From Fibrella aquatilis (lineage in GTDB: Bacteria; Bacteroidota; Bacteroidia; Cytophagales; Spirosomataceae): 64,000 nt of DNA. Location: assembly GCF_017353255.1 (NCBI RefSeq), contig NZ_JAFMYU010000024.1, positions 43,276 through 107,275 of the forward strand, given 5' to 3'. The notes under the pieces were generated by a model that was given only the letters and a program-made list of their open reading frames with translations, made no database searches and was not told the DNA's origin. The translations under genes and the position numbers were made by a program. This document shows, piece by piece, positions 42,157-51,448 of the stretch. Positions within the stretch are counted from its first letter, which is position 1. Every line of letters starts with the position of its first letter.

Positions 42157-42999
42157 ATGATTATCACCAATCTCAGCGATGGACTTGGGAATCAACTGTT
42201 TCAGTACGCTTTTGGGCGGGTATTATCTTTATACCATGGCGTTCCTCTAAAAACAAATCCCTATTGGTTTAAACATGAAAGCAATTATAAGGTCAGGCGG
42301 TATGGCCTATCACATTTCGGTATTGACGCACCAGAAGCCACCTGGCAGGAAATTGATGAATACATCTTTGCTGACACACAATGGCATCGCCTCTTAAAGC
42401 CTTATTACAAGCGAATAAGAATTCATGAACAAACTTACCAGTATGATTCAAATGTGTGGAAGTTTCCAAGCCGCACCTTTGTAACGGGATATTGGCAAGC
42501 TTGGCGCTATTACGCAGACTATCAAGAAAAAATAAGTAGTGAACTGCGCATCGTAACCCCTCCATCTGACTGTGCTGCACGACTAATGGAGCGAATTCAG
42601 TCTAGTCCATCTGTAGCCATACATATACGCCGGGGCGATTATCTCAGCAACCCCATGTTTAACGTATTGCCCAAAACCTATTATAACGATGCTATAACAT
42701 TTTTACAAAATCGCTATAAATCTCTTAACTGGTACGTATTTTCGGATGACCCTGAATGGAAGTCAGATTTCGTTCTCCCACAGAACGTTACTCTCGTTAC
42801 TGGACTCTCTGATATTGATGATTTCAGGTTGATGAATGCTACACAACATGCTATCATTGCTAATAGCACGTTTAGTTGGTGGGCAGCCTGGCTTAAAACA
42901 GGTCATGAACGGACAATCATTGCTCCTAAGCAGCCTTTTCGTAATGCTTCCTTATGGAGTGCCGATGACCTTTTTCCTCCACATTTCGTCCGTTTATAA
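42157..42999 (+). CDS. Alpha-1,2-fucosyltransferase-like protein (GT11)
   Basis: 280 residues. GT11 motifs are clear: SDGLGNQLFQYAFG at residues 7-20, the GDP-fucose-binding HIRRGDYL at about 157-164, and NSTFSWWAAWL at about 235-245. By family it transfers fucose in alpha-1,2 linkage onto galactose of a surface polysaccharide or glycan. It is low in GC compared with neighbours, a common sign of horizontally acquired glycan genes. No operon partners: the nearest gene is 84 bases downstream. Confidence 0.93.
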   Translation: MIITNLSDGLGNQLFQYAFGRVLSLYHGVPLKTNPYWFKHESNYKVRRYGLSHFGIDAPEATWQEIDEYIFADTQWHRLLKPYYKRIRIHEQTYQYDSNVWKFPSRTFVTGYWQAWRYYADYQEKISSELRIVTPPSDCAARLMERIQSSPSVAIHIRRGDYLSNPMFNVLPKTYYNDAITFLQNRYKSLNWYVFSDDPEWKSDFVLPQNVTLVTGLSDIDDFRLMNATQHAIIANSTFSWWAAWLKTGHERTIIAPKQPFRNASLWSADDLFPPHFVRL

Positions 43000-43083
43000 T
43001 TAGCTGGTTTGTGCCAGTAGTAGTGTCGTGGGGTTGATTTACTGTTTATCTTTCCATACACGAACATCAGCGATAGTTCAGTT

Positions 43084-43932
43084 ATGGATTGCTTACTAGC
43101 CGATAGCGGCTCTACTAAGACTGAATGGTGCCTGCTTAGAAATAACCAACTTGTTCTAACCTTGCGCACCGAGGGCATTAATCCGTATTTTCAGGATACG
43201 CAGCAGATTATTACAACGCTGCAACATCAGTTGCTACCCACCCTAGGTGATACCAGACCTGGCGATATTTTTTTTTACGGAACAGGCTGCAACAGCCCTG
43301 CCAGCAACACTATTGTAGCCAATGCGTTGAAAGTTGTTTTTCCAGAAACAGGCGTCATTGACGTGCAAAGCGATATGCTGGGAGCCGCCAGAGGTGCTGC
43401 CAGACACCAGCCTGGTATAGTCTGTATCCTGGGCACAGGGGCCAACGCTGCAACTTATGACGGAGCTTGGCTGACCAGCCCCAGCTATTCACTCGGTTTC
43501 TGGCTGGGCGATGAGGGTAGTGGTGGCAACCTTGGCAAACGACTGGTGACGGCTTTTTTGCATAACCAGCTACCAAACAGGCTAGCGCAGGCTTTTACCA
43601 CCAGCTATGGCCTCGACCGGCTGATGGTACTTGACCATGCTTATAACAAACCCTACCCAAATCGTTATTTCGCACAGTTTGCCCCGTTTCTGTCAGCATA
43701 TCGAGATGAACCGTTTGTGCAGGAACTGCTTCAAAAATCGTTTGCCGATTTTCTAGGGCTTTACGTACAGCGGCTACCTCATCATTTAGAGTACTCAATC
43801 CACGTGGTTGGCTCAATCGGGCACTATTTTGACCGTGAAGTCCGGCAGGCTATGCACACACTGAGCATGAAACCAGGGCAGTTTCTACAAGCACCCATGT
43901 CGGGGCTGATGCAGTATCATGCAATAGCCTGA
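43084..43932 (+). CDS. BadF/BadG-type ATPase, N-acetylglucosamine-kinase-like
   Basis: 282 residues in the sugar-kinase/actin ATPase fold. Phosphate 1 motif is DSGSTKTEW (residues 7-15), phosphate 2 is GTGANAATYDG (about 117-127), followed by LGDEGSGGNLGKRL (about 141-154). This is the pattern of eukaryotic-type N-acetylglucosamine kinases in Bacteroidota. It probably phosphorylates an amino sugar recovered from cell-wall or glycan turnover. It stops directly against the convergent gene at 43933. Confidence 0.87.
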   Translation: MDCLLADSGSTKTEWCLLRNNQLVLTLRTEGINPYFQDTQQIITTLQHQLLPTLGDTRPGDIFFYGTGCNSPASNTIVANALKVVFPETGVIDVQSDMLGAARGAARHQPGIVCILGTGANAATYDGAWLTSPSYSLGFWLGDEGSGGNLGKRLVTAFLHNQLPNRLAQAFTTSYGLDRLMVLDHAYNKPYPNRYFAQFAPFLSAYRDEPFVQELLQKSFADFLGLYVQRLPHHLEYSIHVVGSIGHYFDREVRQAMHTLSMKPGQFLQAPMSGLMQYHAIA

Positions 43933-46900
43933 TCATTTGGCTTCATCACTACTACCGCCAATACTACCTGGCTCGTTCATCTGCACAATGTCGAAATGAA
44001 TTACGGTTGAACCCAGTAAGTTACCTGTACCATTCAGACCTGTAAAGACAGAGATGGCTAATTGGTACGAACCAACCTCAGGCTTTAGCCCCTGACCAGC
44101 GGGATATAGTTTGTAGGGAGCTGTATTCGCATAAACGGTTCTGCGCACCTTGCCTGTCAGCTCCATCAGTACGCTTCCTGATGTCGATTTAGGTGAGCAG
44201 GCTAAGTTGACTAAAGCAGGAAGCTTACGGCTGTCGAGCAGATCGCCATCAATTAATTCTTTGATGAGCACGCCTTTATCGTCAAGAAGTGAGGCCGTAG
44301 CACTGAATCGTGGCGCGGCTCTAACCGTAATCCGGAACGTGTCGCTCACAGCCGCAGCGCTGGGATCCGTTGCTTTAACAACAACTCGGCTGGAGCCGAT
44401 CAACACGGGCGTCCCTCGAATTAGGCGCCTGGTAGCATCATACGTCATCCCCACAGGAGCGCCACTGACAGCAATAGTCAGTGCATCGCCGTCGGGGTCG
44501 GTAAATGTACTGGCAGGAATGGCTACTGTACTAGATTGACTGACCGTAATAACCTGATCGGCAATAGGGCTGGCAACAATCGGTGCTCTATTAGGCCTGG
44601 TGCATATGTTTGTGTAATTAAGGGCTATTTCCGTGCCGCTTTGTCGGGCTTTTACCTGAAGCACACCGCCATATTTGCGGTCAGCGGGTAGGATCAGTTC
44701 ACTTGTAGTTCCCCAATTGGTCACTTCTTCAAGACGGTACTCAACTGGTGTTCCATCGCCGTCGGCGGTGCGCATAGTAAACCGCCCGGATGTACATTCC
44801 AGTAACGGGGTTAAGAGTACCAATGGTTTAGCCACAGTGACCGTAAACGTAGTACTCACCGTAGCGCCTTTATCATCAGTTGCTGTGACAGTAACGGTAA
44901 CCGTACCAGTGGCAGACGGCGTACCTGTTATTGTATGAGTACCAGCATTGTACGACATCCCTGCCGGTAGCCCCGTCACGTTGATCGAGGCAATCTTACC
45001 GTCTGGGTCCGAGAAGGTATTATCAGGAATAGTATATGACGAAGCCTTATTTACTGTAAATGATTGATTGCTAAGGCGATTAGCCACTACGGGAGGCTTA
45101 TTAGGTGCGATGCAAGACGTAGTATAGCTGAGTGGAGCCGTTTCCTTGCCATTTTGACGAGCCACAATAACCAGCACTTTACCACTCGCGTCAGCAGTTG
45201 TTAATGTGTACAAATGCTCAGTGCTCCACACGCCGTTATCCAGCTTAAATTCTATTGTTGAGCCATCACCGTCGGTCGTTTTCAAGTCGAGCCGTTGCGT
45301 GGCACAATCCAGGGTAGGGGCGATTAACTTTAGGGGTTTAACGTCCTGATTAATTGTGATTGTAAACGTGGTACTCACCGTAGCACCCTTATCGTCGGTA
45401 GCAGTTACCGTCACTGTGGTAGTGCCCGTGGCAGAAGCGGTGCCTGTAATAAGCCGATTCGTGCCGTCATAATTTAGGCCAGCGGGCAAGCCACTAACCG
45501 CAATTGAGGCTATCTTACCATCAGGGTCTGAAAACGTATTCTCAGGAATCGTGTAGGATAGTGTCTTGTTTATAATGCCGGTTTGATTCGACAACGCATT
45601 AGTTACTACGGGCGGCTGATTAGGCACCGGGCATGTACTCGTGTAGTTCAGGCTAATTTCACTTCCGCTTTGGCGAGCTTTCAATACCAGTGCCGTATTC
45701 ACGCGCTTATCAGCGGCTAGTGTTTGCACCGCTTGCGACGTCCAGTCAAATACATTATCTGCTTTAAACTCAACGGCGCTACCATCACCATCTGTAATAC
45801 GGAGTTCGAACCGGCCAGTGGCGCAATCCAGAACAGGATCAAGCAGGCGCAGGGGTTGCGTAGCCCGCTGTACGACTAATGAAAAATAGTCATTCACCGT
45901 AGCTCCCTGGTCATCGGTAGCAGTTACAGTCAATTCTGTAGAGCCAATCAATGAACCCGTGCCACTAATTTTGCGACTACCAGCGTCATAGCTAAACCCA
46001 ATAGGTAAACCACTTAGAGTAACGGACGTAATCCGCCCGTCGGCATCGGCGAATGTGTTGTCGGGAATGACGAACGTAAACGGCTTTCCTATTGATGCCG
46101 TTTGGTTGGGTATCCGGTTTTGTACTGTGGGGGACTGATTCAGACCGGGGCTATTTCGCAGCAAATCTTCGTCAAGCACTATTCGTACTGGTTTCTCATT
46201 GTTACCACGGACAGCATTCCATGCCCCAAAAATACCCAGTTCAAATATGTTACTTCGAACAATATCTGAGAGTTTATAGGTAACTGTGCCTGCTGGTGCT
46301 ACTACGGCTACAGGCTCATTTAATAAATTTTGCTGCTTCAAATCATCTAACACAGCTCGGAATAATGGCTCATTGTAATCGACAAAGAATCCCGCAAACG
46401 TAATGGCTTTTGCTCCATATTTGAAACTATTGCGCATCCCGTTATGGAATTGCTCCAAAGTCAATTCTTTAAACCGGGATCCATCCATTTCATCAATGAT
46501 CCAGTCGCCAGGTTTCACATTACTGCGTAACAAATCCATGGATAGCTGATGCATACCTTCAGCACCATCATTAACTTTTACCCCATCAGAGAATTCGTTG
46601 AGGCTTTTAAAAGCGTATGTGCCACGGTTTCCTGCTTCAGCATCATACACAGCACCATGCTGATTGATTACCCGAATAGTCGGATCGACCGATTTTACAG
46701 CCATCGTTGTCTTATCAACAAAACTCTTGAACAGACCGTGGCGGAAAACAAACCAGTCAGCACCTATCTTACCGGGAAATAAGCTGGTTGGCTTCGTTGG
46801 AATAGGTGGGCGAATATCTGTTGTAGCCCGAAAGCTGGTGTTCCATACCCGGTTCACCTCATCTAACGTTTTGTAGCGCTGAACGGCCCAACGTTGAAAG

Positions 46901-47541
46901 TCGGCGATGGTCAACTCACTGAAATCGTATGACGTTCCATAGCCGGGGCCACCGTCTGTAGGGTAGTTTCCTCCCCAATATTCATGTTCCCACTGTGGAT
47001 TAAACGTAATTGACATGAACAGTAAATTACCCTGCTGTTGAAGGTACTGATACCGTTGCGTTACCAACCGGATAAATTCTTGTGCTTTGACAATCCCAGG
47101 TTCATAACCAAAACGAAAATGGGAGATCCCATCAATAAACATGGCAGCTCCCCTTGTGTCGCGCATGTTCTGTTCATCGGGCCACCAACCACCTTTATTT
47201 CGCCTGCTAGTCTTGATCATAAAGGCTACTTTGGCACGGTTATCCAAAGCCATCTTCACAAAGTAATCAACGTTTTCCCAGCGCCCAGGACTCGTTGGTG
47301 TTGGAAAGACCTCCTCCCAGTCAATACCAATTGATATAGCATTACACCCCTTTTCGAATGAAATTTTGGCCGTGCGAGCGGTTTGTGAGTCATCTCGTCC
47401 ATCGGGCGAATAAACAACCAACATAGCATACCGCTTGCCATCGTCAGGCAGTGTCTGTGACCAAGCCTTTAGGTTAGCTAGTAAAGCCGTTGAGATAAAG
47501 ATGAATAAAGAAAGCCTCTTAGCCTGTTGCAGGAAAATCAT
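43933..47541 (-). CDS. Large secreted protein: glycosidase-like N domain plus cadherin/Ig repeats
   Basis: 1202 residues with a signal peptide (1-29, ending KAWSQ). Residues about 35-420 look like a (beta/alpha)8 glycoside-hydrolase-type barrel (IGIDWEEVFPTPTSPGRW, FNPQWEHEYWGG, IIDEMDGSRF), related in feel to GH42 or DUF4434 but not assignable. Then four cadherin-type (He_PIG/CADG) repeats, each with a TFSDPDG-type loop and PAGL/M-YD motif, alternate with three modules around LDCATGRFELRITDGDG. A separate beta domain ends the chain (about 1080-1190). No T9SS sorting domain is recognised. Likely a secreted or surface polysaccharide-active or adhesive protein. Confidence 0.75.
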   Translation of the reverse strand: MIFLQQAKRLSLFIFISTALLANLKAWSQTLPDDGKRYAMLVVYSPDGRDDSQTARTAKISFEKGCNAISIGIDWEEVFPTPTSPGRWENVDYFVKMALDNRAKVAFMIKTSRRNKGGWWPDEQNMRDTRGAAMFIDGISHFRFGYEPGIVKAQEFIRLVTQRYQYLQQQGNLLFMSITFNPQWEHEYWGGNYPTDGGPGYGTSYDFSELTIADFQRWAVQRYKTLDEVNRVWNTSFRATTDIRPPIPTKPTSLFPGKIGADWFVFRHGLFKSFVDKTTMAVKSVDPTIRVINQHGAVYDAEAGNRGTYAFKSLNEFSDGVKVNDGAEGMHQLSMDLLRSNVKPGDWIIDEMDGSRFKELTLEQFHNGMRNSFKYGAKAITFAGFFVDYNEPLFRAVLDDLKQQNLLNEPVAVVAPAGTVTYKLSDIVRSNIFELGIFGAWNAVRGNNEKPVRIVLDEDLLRNSPGLNQSPTVQNRIPNQTASIGKPFTFVIPDNTFADADGRITSVTLSGLPIGFSYDAGSRKISGTGSLIGSTELTVTATDDQGATVNDYFSLVVQRATQPLRLLDPVLDCATGRFELRITDGDGSAVEFKADNVFDWTSQAVQTLAADKRVNTALVLKARQSGSEISLNYTSTCPVPNQPPVVTNALSNQTGIINKTLSYTIPENTFSDPDGKIASIAVSGLPAGLNYDGTNRLITGTASATGTTTVTVTATDDKGATVSTTFTITINQDVKPLKLIAPTLDCATQRLDLKTTDGDGSTIEFKLDNGVWSTEHLYTLTTADASGKVLVIVARQNGKETAPLSYTTSCIAPNKPPVVANRLSNQSFTVNKASSYTIPDNTFSDPDGKIASINVTGLPAGMSYNAGTHTITGTPSATGTVTVTVTATDDKGATVSTTFTVTVAKPLVLLTPLLECTSGRFTMRTADGDGTPVEYRLEEVTNWGTTSELILPADRKYGGVLQVKARQSGTEIALNYTNICTRPNRAPIVASPIADQVITVSQSSTVAIPASTFTDPDGDALTIAVSGAPVGMTYDATRRLIRGTPVLIGSSRVVVKATDPSAAAVSDTFRITVRAAPRFSATASLLDDKGVLIKELIDGDLLDSRKLPALVNLACSPKSTSGSVLMELTGKVRRTVYANTAPYKLYPAGQGLKPEVGSYQLAISVFTGLNGTGNLLGSTVIHFDIVQMNEPGSIGGSSDEAK

Positions 47542-47954
47542 AAGTCACGGTTGGCGTGTAAACGTTTCAGTTAGACAAATCTGATGCTGACTGAGAGGCT
47601 AGACAGTCAACAACAGCGCAGTGAATCAGAAGAACAAGGAGGTAAAGGCAAATCACTTGGTCTAGCACATATTATCTGAAATCAGATAAGGCAATGCTTA
47701 GTACCACGCGATTAGCTACACTTAACGCAACTATCGAGGCTAATAAGATCATATCAAAAACCGTGCAGAAAATTTATTAATTGGTCGATAGATTCTCTCG
47801 ACTTCATTGGCTGCCAAACAAATATATTCCTAATCTCCTAAACTTCCTCACCAATCTAAGCGAACGCAAAACCTGGTGTTCGCCTATTTGTAGCGACCTT
47901 TGTACGATGTCGCAGCGTTCTTAACAACGCAGCCTTTTTGTCGTTATTTAGTAT
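47542..47954. other. Gene-free interval upstream of the large surface protein gene
   Basis: About 410 bases, AT-rich, between divergent genes at 47541 and 47955. I see no credible ORF, no clear -7 box in either direction and no hairpin beyond small chance repeats. It may hold both promoters. Confidence 0.4.
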
Positions 47955-49028
47955 ATGGCCACTCGATATTATTTGAAAGTAAAAGACGTCGTGCGTGAAA
48001 CACCCGACGCTATCACCGTCAATTTCTGGCATCCCATCAGCGAAGTTATTCGGTACCAACCTGGTCAGTTTCTGACATTTACGCTTGCCGTCAATGGTAC
48101 TACCGTTCGGCGTTCCTATTCGATGTCGTCGTCGCCTCATGTCGATGCATCGCTCTCGGTTACGGTAAAAAGGTTACCTGGAGGCTTGGTTTCCAACCAT
48201 CTATGCGATTTTTTGAAGGAAGGTGATGTACTCGAAACGCTTGAACCACTGGGTACATTTGTGCCTAAACTAGACCCCGCCGCCCAACGACTTCATGTTC
48301 TCATTGGCGCCGGAAGCGGTATTACGCCGCTGTTTTCTATGCTGAAGTCGATCCTACACGTGGAGCCTAAGAGCCGTGTTTGGCTCATCTACGGCAACCG
48401 CAATGAGGCATCTATCATTTACAAAGCGCATCTGGACGCCATGGCTGAAGTTTACAAAGATCGCCTCATGGTAACGCATGTACTAAGCCAGCCTTCAGCC
48501 ACTTGGACCGGCCTTAGCGGCCGCATAAACCAGTCTACATTACTAAAGCTCATGGAAAAACAGCCCGCCGAAAATTTGCGCCTGGCTGACTATTATCTCT
48601 GCGGCCCCGATGGCCTGATGGACGAGGTTCGGTCAGCGCTCAGCGTATTTTCTGTGCCAGCTGGTCAATTGCACAAAGAAAGTTTTCAGACGGCCACTAC
48701 AGCACAGGCAGTTGGCACAGTACTTGACAACGCACCCGTGGCGGCAGCAAGCAGCAATGAGGACGTAACCGTGCTCTACGAAGGCAATGAATACAAATTT
48801 GCCGTGGCACCTCATCAGACTATTCTGGAAGCGGCCCTGGAACAGGATATTGATTTGCCTTACTCCTGTCAGGCGGGTATGTGTACAGCCTGTTTGGGCA
48901 AATGTGTGTCAGGCAAGGTATCGCTTGATGAAGAAGACGGCCTGTCAGAATCTGAAATTAAAGCCGGTTATATTCTTACCTGCGTTGCGCACCCAGCGTC
49001 GGCCAATGTGGTCATCGAGATTGACTAA
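47955..49028 (+). CDS. PaaE-like flavoprotein reductase with 2Fe-2S domain
   Basis: 357 residues. An N-terminal FAD-binding domain (YQPGQFLTF, RRSYSMSSSP, the GGLVSNHL segment), an NAD(P)H-binding domain (LIGAGSGITPLFSML, LIYGNRNEASIIY) and a C-terminal plant-type ferredoxin with the cluster cysteines in PYSCQAGMCTACLGKC and LTCVA. The layout and length match phenylacetyl-CoA epoxidase reductase PaaE and related NADPH-dependent electron donors. No other paa genes lie nearby, so the partner oxygenase is unknown. A terminator follows 16 bases after the stop. Confidence 0.9.
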   Translation: MATRYYLKVKDVVRETPDAITVNFWHPISEVIRYQPGQFLTFTLAVNGTTVRRSYSMSSSPHVDASLSVTVKRLPGGLVSNHLCDFLKEGDVLETLEPLGTFVPKLDPAAQRLHVLIGAGSGITPLFSMLKSILHVEPKSRVWLIYGNRNEASIIYKAHLDAMAEVYKDRLMVTHVLSQPSATWTGLSGRINQSTLLKLMEKQPAENLRLADYYLCGPDGLMDEVRSALSVFSVPAGQLHKESFQTATTAQAVGTVLDNAPVAAASSNEDVTVLYEGNEYKFAVAPHQTILEAALEQDIDLPYSCQAGMCTACLGKCVSGKVSLDEEDGLSESEIKAGYILTCVAHPASANVVIEID

Positions 49029-49044
49029 GGCGACCTGAAATAGC

Positions 49045-49080
49045 AAAGCCGGTGAAGGTTAACCCTTTACCGGCTTTTTT
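49045..49080 (+). terminator. Terminator after the PaaE-like gene
   Basis: Inverted arms AAAGCCGGTGAAGG / CCTTTACCGGCTTT with one mismatch and a short loop, then a run of six or more T residues on the plus strand. Confidence 0.85.
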
Positions 49081-49117
49081 CGTATATACAAAGACATAAG
49101 TGCTTTACATTCCGTTC

Positions 49118-49822
49118 ATGACCCCTGCCCAATCCAAGCCTACCGTTATTGTTATCATTCCTGCGTTTAACGAAGAGAACTCGGTAGGGAAAGTAGTCAG
49201 GGATATCCCAAGAGAATGGATAGATGAAATAATAGTTGTTAATAATAACTCAAACGACCTAACGGCCGTGCAGGCCGCCGCCGCCGGAGCCACCGTGCTC
49301 GATGAACCCATACAAGGATATGGAAGAGCCTGTCTGCGAGGTATTGCTTACGCTCAGAATCGCCAACAAAAACCCGATATCCTCGTTTTCCTTGATGCTG
49401 ATTACTCAGATTATCCGGCAGAGTTAGTAGAATTAATTGCTCCTATTCTGGCCAACTCGGCCGATATGGTCATTGGCTCACGGGCGCTGGGGCAACGGCA
49501 GTCAGGATCTATGACGCCACAACAAGTGTTTGGTAATTGGCTGGCAACCTGGCTGATACGGCTCTTCTATGGTGTTCATTTTACCGACCTGGGGCCATTT
49601 AGAGCTATTCGGCTTAGCAGTCTGGTTGCACTCGATATGCGCGACGAGACCTATGGCTGGACAGTAGAGATGCAGGTGAAAGCCGCAAAGCAGGGACTGC
49701 GTAGTGTGGAAGTACCCGTTCGGTATCGTCGCCGAATTGGTCATTCCAAAATATCGGGTACGGTGAAGGGCACAATACTGGCGGGTTACAAGATCCTGAC
49801 AACGATCTTTAAATATGCCTGA
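49118..49822 (+). CDS. DPM1-like family 2 glycosyltransferase
   Basis: 234 residues from the ATG at 49118. The GT-A fold begins at once: VIIPAFNEENSVGKVVRDIP, then the DxD-type site VFLDADYSDYP (about residue 91) and the acceptor loop TDLGPFRAIR. No transmembrane helices, so it resembles polyprenyl-phosphate-mannose/glucose synthases of the soluble type. It lies upstream of a membrane GT2 and a polytopic membrane transferase (49895-52857) in the same direction, so the three may build one lipid-linked or secreted glycan. Substrate unknown. Confidence 0.88.
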   Translation: MTPAQSKPTVIVIIPAFNEENSVGKVVRDIPREWIDEIIVVNNNSNDLTAVQAAAAGATVLDEPIQGYGRACLRGIAYAQNRQQKPDILVFLDADYSDYPAELVELIAPILANSADMVIGSRALGQRQSGSMTPQQVFGNWLATWLIRLFYGVHFTDLGPFRAIRLSSLVALDMRDETYGWTVEMQVKAAKQGLRSVEVPVRYRRRIGHSKISGTVKGTILAGYKILTTIFKYA

Positions 49823-49894
49823 TTTGCTTTTAACACCAGCGTTAGTAAACTGCTCATCAACACGTTAAGCAACAGACTTTATCTGTCTGACTGT

Positions 49895-51448
49895 ATGGAA
49901 TGGATTACCCTGTTTGTGTATTCGGCTACGCTGCTTCTGTTGCTGACCTATAACCTGGGGCAGCTTAGCCTGATTGTTATCTACCTGCGCAGCGAACATA
50001 AACGACGGGCCAATATTGTAGTGCCCGCTTCATCTGAGTGGTATAGCCTGCCTACCGTAACGGTGCAGTTGCCCGTTTATAATGAACGGTACGTAGTTGA
50101 ACGTCTGATCGATGCCGTTGCCACGCTGAACTACCCTGCCGATAAATTAGAGATTCAGGTACTCGACGATTCTACCGACGATTCAATTGAACTCAGCACC
50201 CGTAAAGTAGCTTTCTACCAGTTGCAGGGCATAAACATCAAGCTTATTCGTCGGCCCGAACGGGTTGGCTTTAAAGCTGGTGCATTAGCCTATGGTCTGG
50301 ATCGGGCAATGGGCGACTTCATTGCCATTTTCGATGCCGATTTCGTGCCCGATCCCGATTTCCTGCTGAAGACGATCCCACACTTTGCCGATCCCGCCAT
50401 TGGCATTGTGCAAACCCGGTGGACACATCTGAATGAAGATTACTCGTTGCTGACCCAGCTGCAGGCATTTGGCCTGAATGCGCACTTCTTTATTGAGCAG
50501 GGTGGTCGCAACGCCGCCGACTTCTTCATGAACTTCAATGGTACCGCAGGCGTATGGCGCAAAAAAGCCATTTATGACGCTGGTGGCTGGAGTAGCGATA
50601 CGCTTACTGAAGACCTTGACCTTAGCTACCGGGCGCAGCTAAAAGGCTGGAAATTCATTTACCGGGAAGATATCGGCTCTCCCGCCGAACTACCCGTGGC
50701 TATGGCTGCCCTGAAGTCACAGCAATATCGGTGGATGAAAGGGGCCGCCGAGTGTGCCCGCAAGATCATGGCGACGGTGTTGCGAGCGCCGAAAGTGCCT
50801 TTTGTAAATAAATTACACGCCTTCTTCCACTTATTTAGCAGTTCCACATTTCTGTTAGTGTTTGTACTGGCTGTGTTGAGCGTACCCGTTCTTTACATTC
50901 GCAGCAACCACCCCGAATGGGCATCGGCCTATTTCGTGATCAACCTTTTTCAGTACAACCTGATCATTCTGCTCCTTTTCTACGGCATTCCGTTCTGGCG
51001 ATCACATCAGCAACTGAGTGGTAGTCGGTCGCTGATTCGGTTTATGGTGCATTTTCTGGCTTACTCTTCATTGATGATTGGGCTATCTCTGCATAACTCA
51101 ATTGCCGTCATTGAAGGCTACATAGGTCGAAAAACTCCCTTTGTCCGTACGCCAAAATTCAACGTCGCCAATGGGTCAGATACCTGGCGGGCTAATGTAT
51201 ACATAGCAGAAGGTCTTCCCTGGCTTACCCTGCTGGAAGGCATCATGATGCTCTATTTCATAGGTGGTATTGCGCTGGGTGTTTACCTCAACGATTATCG
51301 GATGCTGTTTTTCCACTGCATGCTCACGGTTGGCTTCGGTATGGTGTTCGTATATTCGCTGCTCCACACCGTGCGGCAATCGGCGGTTCGGCGCCCCATA
51401 TCGGGCACGTTCGACGCCGACCGCCGCGCGGCTGGTGCCGTTGCATGA
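49895..51448 (+). CDS. Membrane-bound family 2 glycosyltransferase, cellulose-synthase-like
   Basis: 517 residues. An N-terminal membrane helix (about 5-27) is followed by a processive-type GT2 domain with VQLPVYNERYV, DDSTDDS, IFDADFVPDPD, TEDLDLSYR and the QQYRW form of QxxRW (near residue 275). Four or so membrane helices follow from about 305 onward. It probably polymerises or transfers a sugar while moving it across the inner membrane. The polytopic transferase gene overlaps its stop by 4 bases (ATGA), so the two are coupled. Product unknown. Confidence 0.9.
   Translation: MEWITLFVYSATLLLLLTYNLGQLSLIVIYLRSEHKRRANIVVPASSEWYSLPTVTVQLPVYNERYVVERLIDAVATLNYPADKLEIQVLDDSTDDSIELSTRKVAFYQLQGINIKLIRRPERVGFKAGALAYGLDRAMGDFIAIFDADFVPDPDFLLKTIPHFADPAIGIVQTRWTHLNEDYSLLTQLQAFGLNAHFFIEQGGRNAADFFMNFNGTAGVWRKKAIYDAGGWSSDTLTEDLDLSYRAQLKGWKFIYREDIGSPAELPVAMAALKSQQYRWMKGAAECARKIMATVLRAPKVPFVNKLHAFFHLFSSSTFLLVFVLAVLSVPVLYIRSNHPEWASAYFVINLFQYNLIILLLFYGIPFWRSHQQLSGSRSLIRFMVHFLAYSSLMIGLSLHNSIAVIEGYIGRKTPFVRTPKFNVANGSDTWRANVYIAEGLPWLTLLEGIMMLYFIGGIALGVYLNDYRMLFFHCMLTVGFGMVFVYSLLHTVRQSAVRRPISGTFDADRRAAGAVA

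Noticed and set aside
44670..46100. Repeated DNA that could suggest a CRISPR or satellite array
   Set aside because: The repeats are long, diverged and in frame, encoding cadherin-like protein modules.
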